The notes: generated by a model not told the origin, from the sequence alone. A DNA stretch of 64,000 nt from Panaeolus papilionaceus (GCA_015501605.1 JADNRZ010000018.1:992001-1056000), one strand, 5' to 3'. Shown: positions 12,346 through 24,134, numbered from the stretch's first letter. Made by a program: numbers and translations.

Positions 12346-12860
12346 TGCTTGGTGTTTTGCTTGTCTGAGAAAAAGAAATCGGAGCCCTGGACTGGCTCTT
12401 GAGAGTGCGCGATATTTTTTGCGCAGGGAGAAAAGTTCTGATAAGAAATCTTGGGGAGGAGTGGCGCGAGACGGCGTATCACCGCTCTGCGCGCACGTTA
12501 TTTGGTGCTATCGCTACCAATAAACATGGCACGCTTTGCTCATCACTACATCTTATCCTTTGATGAGGCTGCGCCTCATCACGGAGCGAGACTGCTGTCG
12601 TCTTCGAGAGAACAGGTGAGTGGAGACACGAGAAAGAGAGTTCACGTGTCTACCCGTTCGCTCAAGACGATGTTCTAACCTTTTCGCTCGCTTGCTCGCT
12701 TCCGGGTAGAACTGCACGCCTCGTAAGCCTTCTTGTACAGGACTGAGCACCCTGCCACCCCGCTCGCCGTCTGCCTCGTGCTCTTACTTCATTTCTCAGG
12801 TCCGTTAGGGACTGTTGTTTCATATTTTCCTTCTCATCAGCCTCTTGAACACCCACCATC
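12346..12860. other. spacer between the DIRS-like element and the aminopeptidase gene
   Basis: The region lies between a minus-strand retroelement and a plus-strand host-type gene, so it should contain the start of both transcription units. A pyrimidine-rich stretch (12780-12860) immediately precedes the ATG at 12861. No TATA box is obvious. No repeat copy or RNA gene was recognised. Confidence 0.4.
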
Positions 12861-15800
12861 ATGTCGCCTCCTCCTCCTCCACCTCCTCCCCCCATCTGCT
12901 TCCCCTTTGGCAGCTCAAAACCAAAGCGACGTCTCTCCTGGTCGCAATCTCCTCTTCCCATACCTCGTGAACACAAGGAAAAAGTCATAGACCGAAAAAC
13001 TTTACTCCTGCATCCACAGCTGATTCCCTTACCTTGCATTCAGATTCCGAAAAGTACGACGACTTTGGCGAAAACCAGCCCATTATCAGTAAACAGGACA
13101 ACTAAAAAGTGGGGTTATGGCTGGGGCTTTGGAAAGAAGGACAAGGAGAGGGAGTATGAAGAAGAGTCAGCACAGACGTATCGGAGTGGAGGCAGTCACT
13201 CTACTGCTCCCAAACCACGCCCACCATTAGGTGGACATACTCTCACCCCTCAACACCCAACGTCTACCCTTGTTGGGTCTGTCCTCAACAGGAAGATGGA
13301 CGAGCCCGACACTGTCCGCCCCAAAGTCGACACAACAGCTCGTATTGATGAATTGAGACATCTGATGGCGAAGGATAACTTGGACTACTAGTACGTTTCG
13401 CTTCGTGCACTCAATCCACCCTACATCTACTAACAATTTTTCTTCCTGTAGTGTGATTCCCAGTGAGGATGCTCACGGCTCAGAGTACGTCGCCGCGAGC
13501 GACAAACGCCGAGAGTTTATCTCAGGGTAAGCCCGTGCTCAAAAATGTTCATTTCCGGCTTCTGCTAAGTATATCAAATTTCTCTCGCTCTAGGTTCACT
13601 GGGTCAGCTGGCCAAGCTGTCGTCAGCAGAAATTCTGCTTACCTGTTGACTGACTCGCGTTACTGGATCCAAGCTCAACAGGAGGTCGATAACAACTGGA
13701 CCCTCGTCCGGGTCGCCGGTATCAACCAACCTCAGGATTGGATCGAATGGATCGTTGTAAGTCTCTCACTTTGTTCATTATTCAACGAAGCTCCATATTT
13801 AATTCATATGTGATTCTCTAGGCACGGAGCAAAGGTACAAAAATCGGTATTGATGCTCGCATGATCTCTCACGAGAAGGCAACGCTCCTCAACTCCAAAC
13901 TTGCACCCCTGGACTCAAAGCTCGTTTACCCACCGCAGAATCTCATCGACGTGGTCTGGAAGGACAAGCCACCGAAGTCAACTGACAAGGTTTACGTGCA
14001 CAGTCTCGAGTTTACGGGTGTCGGCGCCGATTTAAAGCTTGCCAAGGTTCGGGAGTGGATCAAGGCTCAGCCTCCTGCTGTTCCTTCGTATTCCAAGTCA
14101 GAGCCTACTGCTGCCCAGAAACATGTTGGCACACTCGTTACTTCCCTTCCGTGCATTGGTGCGTTATTTTCTCTTTAGTCTCTCACGCGGCATGAAGTGA
14201 CGATTCTATTCCAAAATAGCCTACGTTCTCAATCTCATAGGATCCGATATTCCCTACAACCCCCTATTCCACGCCTACCTCTTCATCGGTACCACCAGGG
14301 CGATCCTCTTCGTGGCAGAGGGCAAGCTGGTCAATAATCAAACCGGAACTCTCGTGAAGGACTACTTGAATGATCTTGGAGTTGAGCAGCGACCGTATAC
14401 GGATCTATGGCCATTCCTTCGCCGTAGGGAATGGGGTGAAGGGAAGGTATGTTACTCCTTCATGTCCGCTGAGAGTTTTGTGCTGATTTCACCGGTCAAT
14501 CTTGTTAGGTCCTCATTACACCCCAAACATCGCATGCGATCTCACTCATGCTGACGCACTTCCGCTATACCATTGCCACCTCACCTATTGAGACAATGAT
14601 GTTAATCAAAAACGAAACCGAAATCGACGGGATGAGGCGTGCTTACCTTCGCGATGGCGCAGCATTCGTAAGTAACCTTTGGCGTCATTAACTGCGGCCC
14701 ACTAATATTGTTATCTCTTTTTTTATGTTCCGTTCCTATATAGGTCAAGTTCCTGGCGTGGCTCGACGCCAAATTCCCAGAAGGGTGTGACATCACAGAG
14801 TGGGAGGCTGCCTTCAAGTTGATCGAAGTCAGAAGCAAGGACAAGAACTTCATGGGACTGGCGTGTGAGAACACCTCAGCCACCGGACCTAACGCTGCGC
14901 TTCCCCGGTACTCGCCAAAGAAGGCTACAGCAGCCGTTATCCGCAAGGATGTCCCGTACCTCAAGTAAGTCGATCTCCCAATCCTGTTTTGCCTGTTTAG
15001 CTCAACACACTTCATTGCCCGCGACATTTAGTGATTCTGGTGCTTGCTATTGGGGTGGAACCTGCAAAACAACGCGAACGCTGCATTTCAGCCGGCCCAC
15101 GCCTGAGATGTGTGAGGCGTATACACGTGTATTGCAAGGACATGTGCGTTTCATTTCTTTTGTCCTGCTCAGCACCCAATTCAGTCCTACTGATCTTGCA
15201 ATTATCTGTTTATCCTTTACCCAATTGTCCGTAAACTCCATGTCTACAGATTGCCATTGATAGCAGCATCTTCCCTGAGGGTACGTCAGGAAAGCAGCTT
15301 GATGTCCTTGTATGCCAGGCTCTTCGGAAGGGCGGCTTGAATTACAATGTGAGTCCTGCCCCTTACAGTCGCCAAGAGGACAGCTGCAGGCCTTGGATGT
15401 CTGCAATTGTTCTTTGACAATCCTTTTTGGAGTAATGATAACTGACTTGGTTGTTTGACCTGAGCAGCACGGAACTGGTTATGTGTTTAGAGCGTTCGTG
15501 ACTATGCATGAAGCTCCTCACGAATTGTCAAGCAACATTGCGCTAACCTCTGGGCACATTGTCACCAATGAGACAGGTTTCTGTGAGTAGAACTTTCCCA
15601 TGTCTGATCGCTTTTCTTTTCTGTGTTCTGTCCCTTCACAGCATTAAGACTCTTACTGACTTGGAATTCCTCTTTCTCTACCTTGCTTTTAATTAATCAG
15701 ATCTTGAAGGCCAATGGGGAATGTGCATTAAGTCTGCCCTACTTGTGAAGCGCATTAAGGTAAGCTTGTTGATGTCCCTTTATGGCTCTTATGGTCTTGT

Positions 15801-16223
15801 ATTCTTATGTTTCCCCTCTCCTTCTATATTCTAGTCACAAGGCAAATTAAATGGCGATATTTTACTTGGCTTTGAACGTTTCACTTGTGTGCCCATCCAA
15901 ACCTGCATGGTTATGGAAAGCATGCTGACTAAGGAAGAGAAGCAATGGCTCAAGGTATATCAATATTCCTACCTTGTTGTTTTGGGCTCCCATGCCTTCA
16001 CTGGGCTTCCTTTTGTCTTATTTCTCTTCATGTGTGGATGTGACCATGCTTATTAGACATATTGACTTAAAACTCTTTTTCCTTGTGGCTTCTTGTGGTG
16101 TATTGGAATGTTATACTGACATGCTTTATTCTGTAGGATCATAACCAGAGGTGCTGTGAGCAACTAGCACCTTATCTCAAAGATGACAAGCGGGCCTTGA
16201 AATGGCTGAAGAGGCAGGGCTGA
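12861..16223 (+). CDS. aminopeptidase P-like protein (M24B family), probably catalytically dead
   Basis: Thirteen exons join in frame with GT..AG introns. Exons: 12861-13390, 13452-13526, 13594-13756, 13822-14158, 14220-14446, 14509-14667, 14744-14964, 15032-15143, 15250-15348, 15468-15582, 15701-15759, 15835-15954, 16137-16223. The start could also be the ATG at 13296; the first choice adds a Pro-rich extension with GWGFGKKDKE. The protein follows cytosolic Xaa-Pro aminopeptidase along its whole length: DYYVIPSEDAHGSEY, FISGFTGSAGQAVVS, LTDSRYWIQAQQEVD, the YLNDSGACYWGGTCKTTRT block, SIFPEGTSGKQLDVL, HGTGYVFRAFVTMHEAPHE, VTNETGFYLEGQWGMCIKS. Active enzymes use Asp, Asp, His, Glu, Glu to bind two metals. 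Here the DSGA Asp and NETG Glu remain, but the TTDVTR Asp is Lys, the GTGHGVG His is Tyr and the GIRIE Glu is Lys. It should not hydrolyse Xaa-Pro bonds, although the frame is otherwise intact. A moonlighting or scaffold role, or early pseudogenisation, are the alternatives. Confidence 0.9.
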
Positions 16224-16250
16224 ACCTAGTATTGGTCTCACATCTATGGC

Positions 16251-16911
16251 TGTTAGTATCTCAATTGACTGAGTCCAGAGACTTAGACACCCATCACAAT
16301 CACCCTAGTCTCCTATTGATGCTCTTTTTTTCATCATTATTCTCTTTGCATATTCATCTCTCCCTTTCCACAGTGACAAGGAAACACACATTCCCACTCC
16401 ACCCTGCAATATTGCTAGTTGTATATTTTCTGTCAACTAACATATTGTTATGATCATTGGTTAGTCATATATTCCACCATGTTCTTTTTCTTTCCATACC
16501 ATGCCTTTTCATTTACTTCTTTCATGAGGCAAGCCTCATGTTGATCACTGATCCCTATTTATTCACTGCGCGTCTACCTTGCATATTTACACCAACTTCT
16601 ATGCTACTTACTGTCTACTTTCATGCATCGTTACATGCTTTTACCCCTATTATGATCTGTTTCACAACCATGCATATTTTGCCTGTATTTCTTATCTTGG
16701 ACTCTCTACTTGTATATAAGGACCTTGTACTTTGTTGTAGTTCTTTAGCTAGTTCTTTGTGAACAATACAACTAGTAACCTTGTCTCTAAAGTCGTACTT
16801 GCTTTCACTAAGACTCTGTCTCTTGATGAGATATTCTTTGTGTTAAAGAACTACTGAACTTGAACTCATAACAACTGTTGAACTAGCATCTTAGTTCTCA
16901 AAGTTGTAACA
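16251..16911 (+). repeat. probable solo LTR 27 bp after the aminopeptidase-like stop codon
   Basis: The segment begins TGTTAG and ends GTTGTAACA, so it has the TGTTA..TAACA ends of the Gypsy LTRs at 25716 and 57863. It contains TATATAAGGACC at about 16714 followed by GTTCTTTAGCTAG-like words, matching the TATATAAG..TTCTTTAGCTAGTTCTTT core of those LTRs. The rest of the sequence is diverged. No clear target duplication was found. It probably supplies the 3' UTR and poly(A) signals of the upstream gene. Confidence 0.55.
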
Positions 16912-17323
16912 CATATGACTTAATTACTCTTTTTAAAATTATATTTTCAGTTGGTCAATTGAGTGATGGTGCAAACAATCCTGGTCTATGACCAAGCATT
17001 TCAAGAGAAGAGCTATCAATTAGGATAGCAATTCTTGAGTGGCAATCTATTCTCTATAGCATATGTGCACAAGAGAATGACATTTTCTCTTACCTCCCTG
17101 GTAAGGTTGCACCCCCTGTTTGAGATTGGTCTGTTACATGGAGATGTGAGGTCTCAGTGTACTGTAGTCTTATTCCATTTGACCATCACCTCAATATTTT
17201 TGTCACTAATTTGACTTTGTCTATTGAAACTCTCATTCCTCAATAAATATCTTATTATGTCCATGTCCTCCCACAATGAATCCACCCAATGATCTACCTC
17301 TGAAACTCAGTGTACTTGTCACT
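16912..17323. other. unassigned sequence between two LTR-like segments
   Basis: No gene is recognised. The words after the LTR-like segment could be the first part of an LTR-element internal region, but no primer-binding site or gag motif is clear. A direct repeat of CTGGGGGAGATCCAAAGA lies just beyond, at about 17350 and 17410. Confidence 0.35.
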
Positions 17324-17728
17324 TGTAAGGGCACCTCAGACACACACAAGTCCTGGGGGAGATCCAAAGATATATATCAGCTCTACATAAATACAGGAAG
17401 TATACTCACCTGGGGGAGATCCAAAGAGAAAGAGGTAAAGGATCAAACCCAGGTGGAACAGCTATTTAAGTGATGAGCTGGCATTGGCATCAGCCTTGAT
17501 GCCAAACAATGCCTTTGGGAATAAACAAAGGGAAACACAAGGGAATGACTATGAAACAGTGGCAACAACTAAATAATGAATGAGTGGCAACTAAAGGAGA
17601 GTGTAATATAATATATATGAGTCCATGGTATGTCCAGATAATGAGATAGAGCAAAGGAAATAGAGAAAGGAGAGACAGAGAGACAATAATAAGGAAAACA
17701 ATAGGAGGTAGCAGGAGATCCCCTGACA
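17324..17728 (-). repeat. putative LTR of a second Gypsy family
   Basis: On the minus strand a polypurine-like AAGGGGGGTAA (about 17740-17730) is followed immediately by TGTCAGGGGATCTCC. This is the normal junction between internal region and 3' LTR. The other edge is placed at TGTAAGGGCACC (17324) only because it gives plausible LTR ends. The sequence differs from the LTRs at 25716, 56946 and 57863, so it belongs to another family. Confidence 0.45.
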
Positions 17729-17734
17729 TTACCC

Positions 17735-18420
17735 CCCTTCTAGGATTGCTTCGCCCTCGAAGCATGAAGTCCAGTCTGTTTGTAAGGAATGTGAGCATAA
17801 GTGGTCCTGATAACCTTTGGAGCCTTAGGATTCTCTGCATAGAAGTCCCTGATGAGGTCAGGAGCATGGACATCGTCAGCTGGTTCCCAAGAATTCCAAC
17901 CAGCATCATATTCTTCCCATTTGATCAGGTATCAAAGTTTGCCTCTGATGAACTTGCTGTTCAAAATCTTCTCCACAACAAACTCTTACAAGCACAGGAG
18001 GTGGGGGTAGCTTGGCTCTTCAACCAGAGATGGGGTCATAAGGAGCAGGAGTGAGTCTGACAACATGGAAGACTGGATGGATGTGGGAGAGGAATTTAGG
18101 AAGTTGAAGACAATAGGCATTCTTTCCAACACTAGAGATGACTGGGTAAGGACCAACTCGCTTGTGGGAGAGCTTCTTGGATGGCCAAGTGGTTTGGATG
18201 TCTGAAGCATCAAGGTAGACACAATCTCCAGGCTTGATCTCAGGAGCCTTGGTGCAACGCCAGTTGTAGTACCTAGCCATGTCCTCCTTAGCAGCTGCTA
18301 AGGCAGCATGAGCTTCCTCAAGGGCAGTCTTCATCCTGTCAGTGAAGTCATTCACAGTCTCCATCCAAGAGGGAGAAAGAGGTTCGAAGCCCATGTGAGG
18401 ATGCTGACCAGACACCTCTA
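17735..18420 (-). pseudogene. Gypsy integrase C-terminus and chromodomain (second family)
   Basis: The minus-strand frame from 18415 encodes the end of a chromovirus integrase: SGQHPHMGFEP, ARYYNWRCTKAPEIKPGDCV, HKRVGPYPVISSVG and HIHPVFHVVRLTPAP. A frameshift near 18020 leads into a chromodomain with VVEKILNSKFIRG, YLIKWEEYDAGWNSWEPADD and APDLIRDFY, broken by a TAG inside the first strand. The integrase catalytic core is missing because the palindrome begins at 18429. This family is distinct from the three Gypsy copies elsewhere: its chromodomain, linker and LTR all differ. Chromodomains in such elements are known to steer integration toward heterochromatin. Confidence 0.8.
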
Positions 18421-18428
18421 TCAGTCAT

Positions 18429-21400
18429 GATGAAGCTTCAGCTAAGGCTAGTTGGCACAAGAGGTTGAAGCTTCCACAGTGCTAGTGAGCACAAAAGACC
18501 TGCTGTTGTTGCAATAGGGTTTAGGATGGGGTGGAGGGGGGGGGGACTAGTATAGGGGGTATAGGGATAGATATAGGTGAACCTCCAGGGGTAGGAGGAT
18601 GGGTAGGGGTGTTGGAGATAGGGGGGAAGGATGGAGGGATGCTGGATAGGGGCTTGGGGCTTATCTGGCTGGGTGGGGGTTGGGCAAATGTTGTCGGATA
18701 GATATGATATGGGTATGGGGGTGTAGAGAAAAAAATCAGGATCCCAGAATGGGTATTTTCGGGGTGGGGGGATCAGTGGTTGGTGAGCAATTAAGGAAAT
18801 ACTCTCTCAGAGCCAGACACAAATCAAAATAAATCGAAAAAATAATATAAATCGCAAATAGCGCGCTCATTTTTGCTCCGATTGGGCTGAAATTTTGAAC
18901 GCAGCCTTCCGCATATGATCCCCATCGACCCTTAAAAAATGTTTTTTTACATGGGTCACTTGAAAAGCCCCTATCTTTGGCCCAAACAGTATCCTGCTCC
19001 ATATTGCACTGCTCTGGACACCATTTAGGGTGATCTATATATCGTTAGAAAGCTATTTAAAGCCTTTATAAGATCCCACCATCCGATCTGCCAAATTATA
19101 CCAGCAACCCAGCAGATCAGGTTCGCTTTTTCCGCTTTTTTAGCCCCTATTCCCCCTACTACAACTATTTCCTCAATATTGCTTCGCTTTGTGCACCAAT
19201 TGGGGGGGATATATATACCATTAGAAAGGTATACACTATATCTATCTATTCATGTGGTCCAATCTGCCAAACGTGGCTACAGAAGCAGCAGATCTGCTCT
19301 GGTTATTGTGCATTAATTAAATGAGCCCCTATTTACAAATCAAATCTTCGTCCTGATCAGGAATATCAGTGTGATGTCATTGATCCCAATTAATCTCATC
19401 AATCCTCATTAATTAGCTTCGCTTTTTTGGGAAATTGGCATCACTGATCTGCTCTCAGGCACAAATGACATCACACTAATTAATGTTCCTCCTCCACCAT
19501 TATTGCAGCATTTATTCCACCGCTTTTTTGGCCCTTTTATCCCAACATATCTATATCAATAGAAAGCTACAGCTGCCTAGTATTTGAATATGAATTTTAT
19601 TTATTTAATTTCTTGCAGGAGATCACCCAAAACAGCTCCGCTTTTTTGATAATCAATTGCCCCTATTTATTAATAGCATTAATACTGCTGCATTTTCCAC
19701 CGCTTTTTTGGCACCTTTTCTGCACACCATACATACCAATAGAAGGCTATAAGTGTCTAGTTTAAGAATCTGCCCTTATATCATCACTATCCTCACTGGG
19801 GATTGCACCATTCAATTTCGCTTTTTTGGTAATTAAATTAGCCCCTATCTTTAATGACATTTCTTTGTGCACCATTTATATTTATTCCCTTTATTATTTT
19901 AATTGACATGTATATATCACTGGAAAGCTACAATTGTCTACTTTCAGAATCTGAAAACAGAATGGAAATGTTGTGCTTTTGGAGGAAGCAATTGCATTTC
20001 GAAAAAGCGGAGGGAGGAGGAGGAGAAGGAACATCAAGGGATGTTCCCACGCTCCAGTACCTACAATGCGAAATGCAATTGCTTCCTCCAAAAGCACAAC
20101 ATTTCCATTCTGTTTTCAGATTCTGAAAGTAGACAATTGTAGCTTTCCAGTGATATATACATGTCAATTAAAATAATAAAGGGAATAAATATAAATGGTG
20201 CACAAAGAAATGTCATTAAAGATAGGGGCTAATTTAATTACCAAAAAAGCGAAATTGAATGGTGCAATCCCCAGTGAGGATAGTGATGATATAAGGGCAG
20301 ATTCTTAAACTAGACACTTATAGCCTTCTATTGGTATGTATGGTGTGCAGAAAAGGTGCCAAAAAAGCGGTGGAAAATGCAGCAGTATTAATGCTATTAA
20401 TAAATAGGGGCAATTGATTATCAAAAAAGCGGAGCTGTTTTGGGTGATCTCCTGCAAGAAATTAAATAAATAAAATTCATATTCAAATACTAGGCAGCTG
20501 TAGCTTTCTATTGATATAGATATGTTGGGATAAAAGGGCCAAAAAAGCGGTGGAATAAATGCTGCAATAATGGTGGAGGAGGAACATTAATTAGTGTGAT
20601 GTCATTTGTGCCTGAGAGCAGATCAGTGATGCCAATTTCCCAAAAAAGCGAAGCTAATTAATGAGGATTGATGAGATTAATTGGGATCAATGACATCACA
20701 CTGATATTCCTGATCAGGACGAAGATTTGATTTGTAAATAGGGGCTCATTTAATTAATGCACAATAACCAGAGCAGATCTGCTGCTTCTGTAGCCACGTT
20801 TGGCAGATTGGACCACATGAATAGATAGATATAGTGTATACCTTTCTAATGGTATATATATCCCCCCCCAATTGGTGCACAAAGCGAAGCAATATTGAGG
20901 AAATAGTTGTAGTAGGGGGAATAGGGGCTAAAAAAGCGGAAAAAGCGAACCTGATCTGCTGGGTTGCTGGTATAATTTGGCAGATCGGATGGTGGGATCT
21001 TATAAAGGCTTTAAATAGCTTTCTAACGATATATAGATCACCCTAAATGGTGTCCAGAGCAGTGCAATATGGAGCAGGATACTGTTTGGGCCAAAGATAG
21101 GGGCTTTTCAAGTGACCCATGTAAAAAAACATTTTTTAAGGGTCGATGGGGATCATATGCGGAAGGCTGCGTTCAAAATTTCAGCCCAATCGGAGCAAAA
21201 ATGAGCGCGCTATTTGCGATTTATATTATTTTTTCGATTTATTTTGATTTGTGTCTGGCTCTGAGAGAGTATTTCCTTAATTGCTCACCAACCACTGATC
21301 CCCCCACCCCGAAAATACCCATTCTGGGATCCTGATTTTTTTCTCTACACCCCCATACCCATATCATATCTATCCGACAACATTTGCCCAACCCCCACCC

Positions 21401-21642
21401 AGCCAGATAAGCCCCAAGCCCCTATCCAGCATCCCTCCATCCTTCCCCCCTATCTCCAACACCCCTACCCATCCTCCTACCCCTGGAGGTTCACCTATAT
21501 CTATCCCTATACCCCCTATACTAGTCCCCCCCCCCTCCACCCCATCCTAAACCCTATTGCAACAACAGCAGGTCTTTTGTGCTCACTAGCACTGTGGAAG
21601 CTTCAACCTCTTGTGCCAACTAGCCTTAGCTGAAGCTTCATC
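18429..21642. repeat. 3.2-kb near-perfect palindrome
   Basis: The outermost words GATGAAGCTTCAGCT (18429) and AGCTGAAGCTTCATC (ending 21642) are reverse complements. The sequence stays reverse-complementary inward to about 20001 and 20069, giving arms of about 1.57 kb. The 66-bp centre (20002-20068) is asymmetric: it begins GAAAAAGCGG and contains a pyrimidine tract and the block that occurs singly at 63070-63130, as though one arm had been joined to the other a little off centre. The arms carry at least seven CGCTTTTTTGG or CAAAAAAGCGG words and long mononucleotide and CCCC tracts. Both arms encode the same 88-residue open frame (18736-19002 minus, 21069-21335 plus), which has no recognisable domain. 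Nearly identical arms imply recent formation or ongoing gene conversion. Confidence 0.92.
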
Positions 21643-21668
21643 CCCGCTGACATGGCTGAAAATACACC

Positions 21669-22367
21669 AAACAAGTACTCCAGATCATGAAAGAAAAAGA
21701 CCTCTACCTAAAACCCGAAAAATGCAAGTTCAACAAGACCAAGATCACCTATCTAGGATTCATCATCGAACACAACAAGATTTCCATGGATCCTGCCAAG
21801 ATCTCATGGATCAAGGATTGGCTGACACCGAAGACCCTCAAACCAGTCCAATCATTCCTAGGCTTTGGAAACTTCTACTGAAAATTCATTCGACACTATG
21901 CCAACCTCGCCTGGCCTCTGAACGACCTACTCCGAAAAGACTGACCCTTCCTATGGACCGACACCCACCAACGCACATTTGACAACCTCAAAGACCAATT
22001 CAGCAAAGAACCAGTTCTTGCCATGCCAGATCAGAACTGACCATTTGAAATCGAAGCTGATGCATCCCAGTACACCTACGGAGCTGTCCTAACCCAGACT
22101 GACAGCAATGGAAAACGTCACCTGGTCTGTTTTCTCTCACATTCATTCTCACCTGCTGAACAGAACTATCAAATCTTCGATTGAGAACTCCTAGGAGTTA
22201 TCCAAGCTCTCAAAGAATGGAAACACTACATCCTGGGATCCCCTCACATGACCACTGTCTACTCCGATCACAAGAATCTCACATATTGGCGTTCACCCCA
22301 GAACCTTAATCGACAACAAGCATGATGGTTCCTTATCCTTTCCAAATACAATATCAAACTCAAACAC
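21669..22367 (+). pseudogene. Gypsy copy 1: RT C-terminus and RNase H with five TGA codons
   Basis: The frame is continuous with the integrase gene downstream. It carries YLKPEKCKFNKTKITYLGF, SFLGFGNFY and the RNase H segments FEIEADASQYTYGAVLTQ and [10 protein letters not shown]. Five in-frame TGA codons interrupt it, at 21879 and at about 21942, 22038, 22182 and 22323. At 21879 copy 2 reads CGA, so this stop arose by CG to TG. The others are consistent with CGA to TGA or TGG to TGA. No frameshifts are needed, so the decay is purely by transitions. Confidence 0.88.
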
Positions 22368-23957
22368 ATGCCGGGTCACAAGATGATTCAGTCAGATGCC
22401 CTCTCACGACAACCAGACCTTATGCCAGAAGGAGATAACGAAGAAAACACCGACATCACTATGCTCCCCAAATCCCTACTTATAAATCTCATTGACACTG
22501 AGCTCCAGAAACAGATAGCCAACGCCAAACCACTAGACAAGAATGCCATGGAAGCCCTGGAAACCCTGCTCAAAAATACAAACATAACCACTGGAACAAC
22601 AATCAATGATTGGTCCTTTGAAGAAGGAGAACATGGGAAATTGCTCTTTTACAAGAATAAGACCTACATTCCCAACGACACAGAGCTCTGCAAGTCAATC
22701 ATCATGCACTTCCACAATCCCATATCTGCTAGACACCCTGGACAGATAGAAACATATAATGCTGTGGCCCGATCATATTGGTGGCCAGGCATGAGACACT
22801 TCATTTCCTCCTACGTCAAAGGATGCGCCACCTGTCAACAATTGAAGATCGATAGGAACCCTGCCAGACCCACCTTAATGCTGATTCCTGCTCCTGAATC
22901 ACTGAAACCCTTTGCCCAAACCTCAATGGACCTTATCACCGACCTTCCACCATCCCTCAGATATGACTCTATCCTGTCTGTGGTGGACCACGGCCTTACG
23001 AAGGGGGTAATTCTTATCCCTTGCTCCAAAACGATCTCTGCCGAAGGCGTCACTAAACTTTTACTCGACAACTTGTACAAACGATTTGGACTCCCAGACT
23101 CCATCACCTCAGATCGTGACCCCAGATTCGCTGCTCACGCCTTCAAAGAACTCCTCAGACTCCTCAACATCGAATCCAAACTCTCTACTGCCTATCATCC
23201 CCAAACCGATGGAACCACTGAACGCTTTAACCAGGAAATTGAAGTTTACCTCTCCATATACTGTATCACAAATCCTGATTCTTGGCCTGACGCTCTCCCC
23301 ACTCTTGAATTCACTCACAATAATCGACGACACTCTGACAGACTTCACTCTCCTTTTGAACTCATGCTAGGTATCAACCCCACATCTATTCCATTAGCTT
23401 TCAAGCACACCATCTACCCTTCAGTCAATAAGAAACTTGCTTCTCTCCTCAAGATCCAACAAGAAGCGATTGCCGCTCACACATTCGCTAGGAATAGAAT
23501 GATCAACACCAGCAAGAACCCCTTCACCCTGTTCAAAATCAGAGATCTTGTATGGCTCAATTTCCGAAACCTGAAACTTGGTAATGACAAGAAGATTTCA
23601 ACGAAGCGAGAAGGACCCTTTCCAATTACCAAAGTACTGGGACCAGTAATGTACCACCTCAAGCTCCCTCAGTACTGGAAAATCCATGATGTCTTCCATG
23701 CCACCCTTCTCTCCGAATACTCCAAAACAATAGAACATGGACCAAACTTCCCACAGCCACCACTGGACATCATCGGAGGAGAAGAAGAATACGAACTTGA
23801 CCGAATTCACAAGCATTGTGGAAAACTGGGCAACAGAGAATACTTCGTATCGTGGAAAGGTTTCCCACTGTTCCACAACTCATGGGAACCAGAAACCAAT
23901 CTCACCAATGCCCCTGAAATCCTCAAACCCTATAAGAAGCAGCACAAACTTGCTTGA
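22368..23957 (+). CDS. Gypsy integrase-chromodomain polyprotein segment, open
   Basis: An uninterrupted 529-codon segment of pol. Residues 1-20 are the RNase H end (MPGHKMIQSDALSRQ). The zinc-binding H2C2 motif uses His116, His123, Cys153 and Cys156 (KGCATC). The integrase core has Asp188 (SMDLITDLP), Asp249 (TSDRDPRF) and Glu285 (DGTTERFNQ), a complete DD35E triad. The C-terminal domain follows with DLVWLNFRNLKLG and REGPFPITKVLGP. A chromodomain at about 472-521 contains EYFVSWKGFP and HNSWEPETNL. In the living element this would be released from Gag-Pol and insert the cDNA; here the upstream pol has stops and there is no 5' LTR, so autonomous activity is excluded. A long open frame in a dead copy suggests recent inactivation. 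Confidence 0.93.
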   Translation: MPGHKMIQSDALSRQPDLMPEGDNEENTDITMLPKSLLINLIDTELQKQIANAKPLDKNAMEALETLLKNTNITTGTTINDWSFEEGEHGKLLFYKNKTYIPNDTELCKSIIMHFHNPISARHPGQIETYNAVARSYWWPGMRHFISSYVKGCATCQQLKIDRNPARPTLMLIPAPESLKPFAQTSMDLITDLPPSLRYDSILSVVDHGLTKGVILIPCSKTISAEGVTKLLLDNLYKRFGLPDSITSDRDPRFAAHAFKELLRLLNIESKLSTAYHPQTDGTTERFNQEIEVYLSIYCITNPDSWPDALPTLEFTHNNRRHSDRLHSPFELMLGINPTSIPLAFKHTIYPSVNKKLASLLKIQQEAIAAHTFARNRMINTSKNPFTLFKIRDLVWLNFRNLKLGNDKKISTKREGPFPITKVLGPVMYHLKLPQYWKIHDVFHATLLSEYSKTIEHGPNFPQPPLDIIGGEEEYELDRIHKHCGKLGNREYFVSWKGFPLFHNSWEPETNLTNAPEILKPYKKQHKLA

Positions 23958-24134
23958 ACTCCCCAACAAACGCTTTCCCTTCTCAAATACAAATTGCTAC
24001 CCAACTTCTACAACAGGACCTCCTCCATCCTCAAATCCACCCCCATCCTCTTCATCTTCTTCTGCTGCAAAAACTGTCTGCATCCAGTCTGCATCCTCCT
24101 CCTCGTCCTCCTACATCTCCTCTGTGCACATAGG

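Noticed and set aside
12053..12523. Plus-strand Gly/Val-rich open frame
   Set aside because: Antisense to the DIRS-like gag; composition mirrors its Pro-rich N-terminus.
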